Shown here piece after piece: positions 1-4,005 of a DNA stretch of 5,092 bases. Position 1 is the first letter of the stretch, and each line of letters opens with the position of its first letter. Below the pieces are notes generated by a model. The model did no database searches and had not been told where the DNA came from. It saw only the letters and a program-made list of their open reading frames with translations. Position numbers and translations under genes: made by a program. The stretch lies in the NCBI GenBank assembly GCA_947174965.1, contig CAMWKY010000176.1:1-5092 (forward strand), given 5' to 3'. Origin of the DNA: an uncultured Ruminococcus sp. (GTDB taxonomy: Bacteria > Bacillota > Clostridia > Oscillospirales > Ruminococcaceae).

Positions 1-3
1 AAT

Positions 4-10
4 ACCTCCG
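4..10 (-). promoter_or_regulatory. Shine-Dalgarno of a gene starting beyond the left edge
   Basis: Read on the minus strand the window ends with CGGAGGTATT, a strong GGAGG ribosome binding site with no start codon left inside the window. It implies a minus-strand gene whose start lies a few bases past position 1. An in-frame-open ATG at 21-19 exists, but nothing resembling an SD precedes it, so the off-window start is preferred. The product cannot be told from this window. Confidence 0.5.
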
Positions 11-44
11 TATTTTGCGCATAGAGTTTCTGCTTACAAATCAA

Positions 45-73
45 AGTATATCACTAAAATTATACAAAGTCTA
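45..73 (-). promoter_or_regulatory. Candidate sigma-A promoter for the gene left of the window
   Basis: On the minus strand, TAGACT (73-68) matches 4 of 6 bases of a -35 box. It is followed after 17 bases by TATACT (50-45), preceded by TGA, which gives an extended -10. The predicted start would lie near position 38 and leave a leader of roughly 30 bases before the SD at 10-4. A perfect TATAAT (64-59, minus) is also present, but no -35 box lies at a proper distance. The rest of the 1-160 gap holds AT-rich repeats of CAAAGTAT and no clear terminator for the upstream anti-sigma gene. Confidence 0.45.
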
Positions 74-160
74 CTGTTTTTCCGTATTTTTTCCATATTG
101 TAAATACTTTGTATTATAATATATGCGGTATGCGGAAAATTATGGAATTTTATCAAAGTA

Positions 161-1069
161 TCATGACATTCTGTAATACTGTGTGCCGTCGCTGTCAATA
201 CCTATAGGATTATTTTCAGATTCAGTGATTTTCAATATACAGCCATCATCATTCAGTGTGATTTCACCTGCAAACACTGTTTCGCCATAGAGTTCTTGTG
301 GTGCGTAAAATTTCAGCACACCGTCAGTTACACTTCCGATACAGTCGGTAAAGCCTGCAACACGGAAAAATCCGATATAGATATTATAAGAATTATCGTC
401 GTTTTTTGTAATTGTAATTCTGCTTCCGCTGTTGAAATCAATCTCATACTTATCGCCGTATTCTCCGACAAAAGATTTATTTTCTGTTGTTGCTTCTGTA
501 GTTGATTCTTCAATCTGTTGAATTTCTGTATGTGTTTCTGTAGTTATTTCTGTAGCTGATTCTGCAAACTGCTGAATTTCTGTTGGTGTTTCTGTAGTTA
601 TTTTCGTTACTGATTCTGTAAACTTCTGAGTTTCTGCGGATATTTCTGTAATTTCTTTTGTATCAATAAATGCTGTTGTAACTGTAGTGACAGTAGTACT
701 TTCGGAGGAAGATATTGTTGTTTCACCTGAAGTTGTGACAGCTGTATATTGTGCCGTTTGTAAATCATCTGGCGGAGTACCAATATTCCTGTTGATGAAA
801 ATCATTCCGCCTATGCCGACTACCGCAAGCAGACAAGCAGCAGCAGTTGAAATATAGTGCATTATATGCGGTCTTGAATACTTCTCTATACCTGAAACAG
901 TAGTTCCATATTCAGAATCAGTCTCCGTCATTCTGCTCATGCACTTTTCAAGTATACGCTTTTTTGCCTGTTTATCAAGTGCGGGGACAGTTTCAGAGAT
1001 TTTCTCAACATCTGCATCATCAAGATTATTCAGATTTCGGGAAAATAAGTTGTTTTTTTCGTTTTTCAT
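161..1069 (-). CDS. Probable membrane anti-sigma factor with extracytoplasmic beta-rich domain
   Basis: This 302-residue protein is encoded 5 bases after the ECF sigma gene stop. Its SD (AGAAAGG, about 9 bases before the ATG) lies inside the end of the sigma gene, so the two are probably translated together. Residues 1-68 are charged and presumably cytoplasmic, where an anti-sigma factor would hold sigma. No HxxxCxxC zinc motif of the ZAS type is present. Residues 69-92 are one membrane helix (ISTAAACLLAVVGIGGMIF), giving an N-in, C-out topology. Residues 108-198 are a Thr/Ser/Glu-rich linker with 18-residue repeats. Residues 200-302 form a compact, beta-rich domain (GEYGDKYEI, DGVLKFY, DGCILKITES, DGTQYYRM) reminiscent of lipocalin-like beta-barrel folds, with cysteines at 243 and 277. 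Sigma partnership is inferred from position and topology. The signal it senses is unknown. Confidence 0.72.
   Translation of the reverse strand: MKNEKNNLFSRNLNNLDDADVEKISETVPALDKQAKKRILEKCMSRMTETDSEYGTTVSGIEKYSRPHIMHYISTAAACLLAVVGIGGMIFINRNIGTPPDDLQTAQYTAVTTSGETTISSSESTTVTTVTTAFIDTKEITEISAETQKFTESVTKITTETPTEIQQFAESATEITTETHTEIQQIEESTTEATTENKSFVGEYGDKYEIDFNSGSRITITKNDDNSYNIYIGFFRVAGFTDCIGSVTDGVLKFYAPQELYGETVFAGEITLNDDGCILKITESENNPIGIDSDGTQYYRMS
494..655 (-). repeat. 54-bp tandem repeat coding the anti-sigma linker
   Basis: Three in-frame units of 54 bases lie at 602-655 (degenerate), 548-601 and 494-547 and encode 18-residue repeats. The two best units read ITTETPTEIQQFAESATE and ITTETHTEIQQIEESTTE, which differ at four positions. 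The first unit (residues 139-156) keeps only the TEI..ET.....ES.T spacing, and a partial fourth (ATTEN) follows. The array forms the stalk between membrane helix and outer domain. Copy number in such arrays can change by slippage without breaking the frame. Confidence 0.8.
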
Positions 1070-1074
1070 AAAAA

Positions 1075-1629
1075 TCAGCCTTTCTCAAGCATTTTTTCTA
1101 TACGTTTTCTTGCCCTGAGACTTCTCTGCTGTACTGCTCCGACAGTCATTGAAAGTATACCAGCAATTTCACGTATAGTATGATTATAATAGTATTGATG
1201 AATAATAATGGAGCGTTCAGGCTCTTTCAGTGACATAACAGCATTGCGGACGTTCTGCCTGCTGATATTGTTCATTACTGTTTCTTCAACGTCCTCACTC
1301 GTATCTGTGAAATCAGTTTCACTTATATCCGTTTCGTCCGTCACTCTCTGACGATATGACAATCGTCTGTATGCGTCTATAGCTGAACGCTTTGCAATGG
1401 CACTTATAAAGTTTTTCAAAGTACCTTTTGTAAGTGAAAAATTATTCATATTCCTGAAAACTTCCACAAAAATATCGCTTGTGCAATCCTCAACATCTTC
1501 CGCAACAGCACATAAATTCAGCTTGTTTGCAACAATTGCATAGACAAGATTTCCATATTGTTCTATAATCTGCCCGTATGCTTTTTTCGGAGAAATGCTG
1601 AAAAGTTCAAGTATTTCATTATCATTCAT
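1075..1629 (-). CDS. ECF-type RNA polymerase sigma factor (sigma-70 family)
   Basis: This 184-residue protein has the usual ECF size and two-domain plan. Sigma region 2 spans about residues 17-90, with YGNLVYAIVANKL (region 2.1), EDVEDCTSDIFVEVFRN (2.2) and FISAIAKRSAIDAYRR (2.3-2.4, which melts and reads the -10). An acidic linker runs from about 98 to 117. Sigma region 4 spans about 125-181: MSLKEPERSIIIHQYYYNHT followed by the helix-turn-helix IREIAGILSMTVGAVQQRSLRARKRI, which would read the -35. There is no region 1.1 or 3. The start is fixed by a strong SD (GGGAGGTGA, 1638-1646) about 11 bases upstream. The following anti-sigma gene is 5 bases away, the classical arrangement. ECF units are often autoregulated, but I could not identify a convincing ECF promoter upstream. 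Target genes are unknown. Confidence 0.93.
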   Translation of the reverse strand: MNDNEILELFSISPKKAYGQIIEQYGNLVYAIVANKLNLCAVAEDVEDCTSDIFVEVFRNMNNFSLTKGTLKNFISAIAKRSAIDAYRRLSYRQRVTDETDISETDFTDTSEDVEETVMNNISRQNVRNAVMSLKEPERSIIIHQYYYNHTIREIAGILSMTVGAVQQRSLRARKRIEKMLEKG

Positions 1630-1646
1630 TCAGCCAATCACCTCCC

Positions 1647-1678
1647 TCTGTATATAACATTCGCTTATGACATACAGA
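1647..1678 (-). promoter_or_regulatory. Hairpin or dyad abutting the sigma-gene SD
   Basis: The 7-base arms TCTGTAT (1647-1653) and ATACAGA (1672-1678) are perfectly complementary. Inside them ATAA (1654-1657) pairs with TTAT (1665-1668), leaving a 3-base bulge and a 7-base loop. In the sigma mRNA the 3' arm ends where the SD begins. It could be a 5' stabilising or translation-tuning hairpin, or a DNA operator dyad. Confidence 0.4.
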
Positions 1679-1702
1679 AACTAACAAAAATTATTACTGG
1701 AT

Positions 1703-1708
1703 TTTATA
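1703..1708 (-). promoter_or_regulatory. Weak candidate -10 for the sigma/anti-sigma unit
   Basis: On the minus strand TGT-TATAAA (TATAAA at 1708-1703) forms an extended -10. It would start transcription near 1696 and give a leader of about 67 bases containing the 1647-1678 hairpin. There is no good -35 at 16-18 bases. A second extended -10, TGC-TAAAAT (1795-1790), is an equally weak alternative with a longer leader. The true promoter of this unit is unresolved and could be sigma-ECF dependent. Confidence 0.2.
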
Positions 1709-1715
1709 ACAATAA

Positions 1716-1757
1716 ATGAAAATTCATGAAAATCTATGAAAACAAGAGAAAAAAAAA
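1716..1757. repeat. Phased ATGAAAA repeats and A-tracts
   Basis: ATGAAAA occurs at 1716-1722, 1726-1732 and 1736-1742, exactly 10 bases apart. A fourth A-tract begins at 1749, in the same phase. A further A7 run lies at 1767-1773. A-tracts repeated once per helical turn are known to bend DNA. The array lies in the divergent region between the sigma unit and the DUF1836 operon and could curve the DNA or hold direct-repeat protein sites. Confidence 0.6.
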
Positions 1758-1809
1758 GATATATTCAAAAAAAGTGCATTTTTTGCCTGATTTTAGCACA
1801 AGACGACTG

Positions 1810-1838
1810 TTGCAATTCACATGAACTTATGCTATAAT
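1810..1838 (+). promoter_or_regulatory. Sigma-A promoter of the DUF1836-SPFH operon
   Basis: TTGCAA (1810-1815, 4 of 6 bases of the -35 consensus) is followed by exactly 17 bases and a perfect TATAAT (1833-1838), preceded by TGC, which makes an extended -10. Transcription would begin near 1845, about 25 bases before the first ATG, leaving room for the SD AGGAGA (1855-1860). This is the clearest promoter in the window. Confidence 0.8.
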
Positions 1839-1853
1839 CATATTATCACATGA
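1817..1853. promoter_or_regulatory. Operator-like repeats around the operon promoter
   Basis: TCACATGA occurs twice as a direct repeat, at 1817-1824 (inside the -35/-10 spacer) and 1846-1853 (at the predicted transcription start), 29 bases apart. Between them the dyad ATAAT-CAT-ATTAT (1834-1846) overlaps the -10 box. A protein bound here would block RNA polymerase. The obvious candidate is the helix-turn-helix protein encoded first in the operon, but that is inference. Confidence 0.4.
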
Positions 1854-1869
1854 GAGGAGACAACGAACC

Positions 1870-2448
1870 ATGCAGAGATTAATACCTGCCACTACTATGA
1901 AATTTTCAGAAGAAGCAAGAAATTCTGCTTTTTCAGTCATATCACCTATTTTAGAAGCAACAGGAGGACTTACTCTTTCACAGCTTTCAAAATTAACAGG
2001 TCTTGAGGGTTCAACAATACAGAACTGGATTAAAAGGGGCTGGATTGCATCAACAAAGGGCAAAAAATATTCCGAAAAGCAAGTAATACGTATACTTCTT
2101 ATAAATATGTTAAGAGGCTCAATGAAACTTGAAAATATTGCACAGCTTATGGTATACATAAATGGTGATGTTGAAGATACATCAGATGATATTATTGCAG
2201 ATATTACATTATACAATATCCTTTGCAGAATAATTTTTACCGCAGAAGATGAGGGTGCATTTACAACCGAATCCGTGCAGGAACTTATTTCAAGAGAAAT
2301 TACAGCAAATTCAAGTGAAATTACTGATGCTGTAAAATTACGCAAAGCCATGTATGTTATGGTAATGGCATACAGAAGTGCCTGCTTAAAAATAGAGGCA
2401 GACAAGAAGATGTCAGCAATACTCAGTGAAATGGAGAATTTGACATGA
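1870..2448 (+). CDS. DUF1836 family protein, probable MerR-like DNA-binding regulator
   Basis: This 192-residue protein, first in the operon, is recognised as DUF1836. Diagnostic stretches are LTLSQLSKLTGLEGSTIQNW (residues 34-53), KRGWIASTKGKKYSEKQVIRILLINMLR (55-82), LENIAQLMVYINGDVEDTSDDII (87-109) and LYNILCRI (114-121). The first two look like a winged helix-turn-helix of MerR type: choose site, turn, bind, then a basic KGKKYSEKQ wing. The remainder is helical, probably for dimerisation or an effector. The family is widespread in Firmicutes but has no well-established function that I know of. Start at 1870 is supported by AGGAGA 9 bases upstream. Its stop overlaps the next start (ATGA). 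It probably controls its own operon through the repeats at 1817-1853 (inference). Confidence 0.85.
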   Translation: MQRLIPATTMKFSEEARNSAFSVISPILEATGGLTLSQLSKLTGLEGSTIQNWIKRGWIASTKGKKYSEKQVIRILLINMLRGSMKLENIAQLMVYINGDVEDTSDDIIADITLYNILCRIIFTAEDEGAFTTESVQELISREITANSSEITDAVKLRKAMYVMVMAYRSACLKIEADKKMSAILSEMENLT

Positions 2449-2687
2449 AAAAGAAAAAAGAAAATTATCAGAGTCAGTATATGTCTTTAGGAATGTGTAT
2501 AGGTATAGCACTTGGCATGGCTTTAGGCGGACTGATTTTCGACGATATACTAATCGGCATGACTTTTGGTATGAGCATTGGTATGAGTCTGGGGCTGTCT
2601 ATAGGAAGTGCCAAAGACAAGAAAATTGCAGAAGAAAACAAAAATAATTTTGACAATGATAATAAGGAGAATGAATATGAACAGTAA
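2445..2687 (+). CDS. Small glycine-zipper membrane protein
   Basis: This 80-residue protein is translationally coupled to the DUF1836 gene by an ATGA overlap. A basic start (MKKKKE) is followed by two hydrophobic helices, about residues 13-31 and 35-54, joined by the short acidic turn FDD. Glycines recur exactly every fourth residue: 16, 20, 24, 28, then 38, 42, 46, 50, 54, usually as GM or GxxL. This gives a smooth glycine face on each helix, typical of glycine zippers that pack tightly in membranes. The tail (55-80) is hydrophilic, rich in Asn, Asp, Glu and Lys, and probably cytoplasmic, as is the N terminus (helical hairpin). Similar small glycine-zipper proteins are annotated as hypothetical in Firmicutes. 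Exact function is unknown. It may oligomerise or associate with the SPFH protein encoded downstream (inference). Confidence 0.75.
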   Translation: MKKKKENYQSQYMSLGMCIGIALGMALGGLIFDDILIGMTFGMSIGMSLGLSIGSAKDKKIAEENKNNFDNDNKENEYEQ

Positions 2688-2844
2688 AATTGAATTTCTT
2701 ATAGAAATAATATTGATGATTATAATAGCAATTCTGCTTATAAAACTGCTCAAAACAGTTATTCCGGTTATAATCGGTGCAGCAGTAGTATTTTTTATTT
2801 ACAAATTCATAGTTTACATGATTAATAAAAGTAAAGGAGAATGA
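2677..2844 (+). CDS. Small (55 aa) membrane protein of unknown function
   Basis: Start chosen at ATG 2677 because AAGGAG (2664-2669) lies 7 bases before it. The in-frame ATG at 2671 would be only 1 base from the SD, and longer readings lack an RBS. The product has a short polar start (MNSKIEF), a hydrophobic helix at about 7-26 (LIEIILMIIIAILLIKLL), a second at about 29-49 (VIPVIIGAAVVFFIYKFIVYM) and a basic end (NKSKGE), so it is probably a helical hairpin with both ends in the cytoplasm. It overlaps the preceding gene by 11 bases, and its stop lies 2 bases before the next start. I do not recognise a family. Its place directly ahead of an SPFH gene suggests a membrane partner (inference). 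Confidence 0.7.
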   Translation: MNSKIEFLIEIILMIIIAILLIKLLKTVIPVIIGAAVVFFIYKFIVYMINKSKGE

Positions 2845-2846
2845 AA

Positions 2847-3782
2847 ATGGCAGACTTTGATAAAATCAGAACAGGCGGACACAACTCAAAAGGTTCAGCA
2901 GGAAAAATAGCAGGTCTTGCAGTAGCCGGAGTTATTGCAGTTGTACTTATTGCAAGTTCATTCACGATAGTTCCAGCAGGTAATACAGGCGTTGTGCTTA
3001 CACTTGGCAAAGTATCAAACACATCTTTCGGTGAGGGATTCCACCTGAAAATACCGTTTGTACAAGCTGTTGAAAATATGTCCAACAAGATTCAGGTATA
3101 TGAAACACCAGCATCAGCCGTATCAAAAGACTTGCAGACAGTCAGCTCAAATATTGCCGTAAACTACAGACTTGTATCTGATAAATCCGCAGATATGTAT
3201 CAGAACGTCGGCACAGACTATCAGACGGTACTTATAACACCTGTTGTTCAGGAGTGTATGAAATCCGCTACAGCAAAATATACTGCCGAACAGCTTATAA
3301 CAGAACGTCAGGCAGTCGGTGATGAGGTAAAATCCGCACTTGATGCAAAACTCAACTCGTATGGAATTTATATAGAAAAGTTCAATATTGTAAACTTCGA
3401 CTTCTCTGCTGAGTTCAATAATGCTATTGAAGCAAAACAGGTTGCAGAGCAGAACCTCCTTAAAACTGAGACGGAGCAGAAGCAGGCTATTACAATTGCA
3501 GAAGCACAGGCAAAACAGAAAGTTATTGCCGCTGAAGCAAATGCAAATGCAATACTTGCTGAAGCTCAGGCTCAGGCAGAAGCAAATCGCCTTATTGAAG
3601 CATCATTGTCAGAAAAAGTAATTGCATATCAGCAGATTGACAAATGGGACGGTGTTATGCCTAAAGTTGTAAGCGGTGACAGCAATGGTATGCTTATCAA
3701 TATTAACCCTGATGACTTAGGCAAATCATCAACTTATGTTCCGCCGACGACTACACCCGCAAATGATAACGATACAGAATAA
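2847..3782 (+). CDS. SPFH/Band 7 (prohibitin-type) membrane scaffold protein
   Basis: Start taken at ATG 2847, 7 bases after AAAGGAG (2834-2839). The in-frame ATG at 2841 is 1 base from that SD, so the product is 311 rather than 313 residues. A polar N terminus with GGHNSKGSAGK precedes one membrane helix (about 20-40, IAGLAVAGVIAVVLIASSF). The Band 7 domain covers about 41-200: VPAGNTGVVLTLGKV, GFHLKIPFVQ, YETPASAVSKDLQTVS, NIAVNYRL, ITERQAVGDEVKSALDAKL and YGIYIEKFNIVNFDFS. An Ala/Glu/Gln-rich coiled coil follows (about 192-258, repeating EA-QA), then the prohibitin-like KWDGVMPKVVSGD (266-278) and a disordered Pro/Thr/Asp tail. SPFH proteins assemble into large rings that organise membrane proteins. 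A single N-terminal helix with the bulk outside or inside is seen in HflK/HflC and prohibitins. Specific clients are unknown. Confidence 0.93.
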   Translation: MADFDKIRTGGHNSKGSAGKIAGLAVAGVIAVVLIASSFTIVPAGNTGVVLTLGKVSNTSFGEGFHLKIPFVQAVENMSNKIQVYETPASAVSKDLQTVSSNIAVNYRLVSDKSADMYQNVGTDYQTVLITPVVQECMKSATAKYTAEQLITERQAVGDEVKSALDAKLNSYGIYIEKFNIVNFDFSAEFNNAIEAKQVAEQNLLKTETEQKQAITIAEAQAKQKVIAAEANANAILAEAQAQAEANRLIEASLSEKVIAYQQIDKWDGVMPKVVSGDSNGMLININPDDLGKSSTYVPPTTTPANDNDTE

Positions 3783-3795
3783 TCGGTAAGCTGAT

Positions 3796-3900
3796 ATGAA
3801 AAAACGCAGAAGAAAACACGGATTTTCATTTGGATTAGAGGATATAATCGGGGGTATCGTAGAAATTATTCTTGATATATTGGTTGATTTGATTGACTAA
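3796..3900 (+). CDS. Possible 34-residue amphipathic peptide
   Basis: An ATG 13 bases after the SPFH stop opens a 34-codon frame ending in TAA, inside the same transcript and before the terminator. The peptide has a strongly basic start (KKRRRKH, residues 2-8), a GFSFG turn (9-13), and a segment of Ile/Leu/Val (14-33) punctuated by acids at 15, 16, 23, 27, 31 and 34. On a helical wheel D16, E23, D27, D31 and D34 line one face, so it would form an amphipathic helix. Against it: the SD is weak (GGTAAG, 5 bases before the ATG), so it would rely on coupling to the SPFH gene. I know no family. It could be a membrane-surface peptide acting with the operon, or chance. Confidence 0.42.
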   Translation: MKKRRRKHGFSFGLEDIIGGIVEIILDILVDLID

Positions 3901-3941
3901 GCCATCTGCCATATTTACATATAGGGAAAGTGCGGATAAAA

Positions 3942-3959
3942 TCAGTTAGGGGTAACTGA
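3942..3959 (+). other. Small hairpin with GGGG loop before the terminator
   Basis: TCAGTTA (3942-3948) and TAACTGA (3953-3959) pair perfectly around GGGG. There is no U-tract, so it is not itself a terminator. It sits between the last operon ORF and the terminator and may protect the 3' end of the message or be part of an alternative fold (see findings). The rest of 3901-3966 shows nothing else. Confidence 0.5.
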
Positions 3960-3966
3960 CCGTACG

Positions 3967-4004
3967 AAAAAATCCGCTGTCTTTTTTCGGACAGCGGATT
4001 TTTT
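3967..4004. terminator. Bidirectional intrinsic terminator
   Basis: AAAAAATCCGCTGTC (3967-3981) pairs without mismatch with GACAGCGGATTTTTT (3990-4004) around an 8-base loop. The GC-rich core TCCGCTGTC is followed by T-runs on both strands, so it ends the plus-strand operon and the minus-strand transporter gene, whose stop codon lies at 4006-4008. Convergent genes sharing one terminator are common in compact genomes. Confidence 0.95.
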
Positions 4005-4005
4005 T

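Noticed and set aside
98..120. Plus-strand promoter from TTGTAA (98-103) and TATAAT (115-120)
   Set aside because: The spacing is only 11 bases, and the downstream sequence is the 3' end of a minus-strand gene.
136..151. AAAATT-ATGG-AATTTT hairpin as terminator of the sigma/anti-sigma unit
   Set aside because: The stem is AT only and no U-tract follows on the minus strand, so no terminator is called.
296..513. Short open frames (296-505 plus, 328-513 minus) within the anti-sigma gene
   Set aside because: These are by-products of low-complexity repeat DNA in another frame, with no SD and odd composition (Cys/Phe runs or Gln/Lys runs).
1766..1785. CAAAAAA...TTTTTTG hairpin as a terminator
   Set aside because: The stem is A-T apart from one pair, and it lies in a divergent promoter region where no transcript should end. 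It is better explained as part of the A-tract-rich spacer.
1827..2405. Minus-strand 192-codon open frame opposite the DUF1836 gene
   Set aside because: It is antisense to a gene with recognised family motifs, a promoter and an SD. It has no SD or family resemblance of its own. The equal length is coincidence.
2474..2753. Minus-strand frames opposite the glycine-zipper gene (2474-2656, 2550-2753)
   Set aside because: Their Pro/Ile/Ser-rich products are the reverse reading of Gly/Met-rich codons, and no SD precedes them.
2822..3088. Minus-strand 88-codon frame opposite the SPFH gene start
   Set aside because: It is antisense to a clear Band 7 gene, with no SD and no motif.
3421..3621. 66-codon plus-strand frame in the SPFH coiled-coil region
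   Set aside because: It is a +1 reading of repetitive GCA/GAA/CAG codons, giving a Leu/Arg/Lys/Gln-only product.
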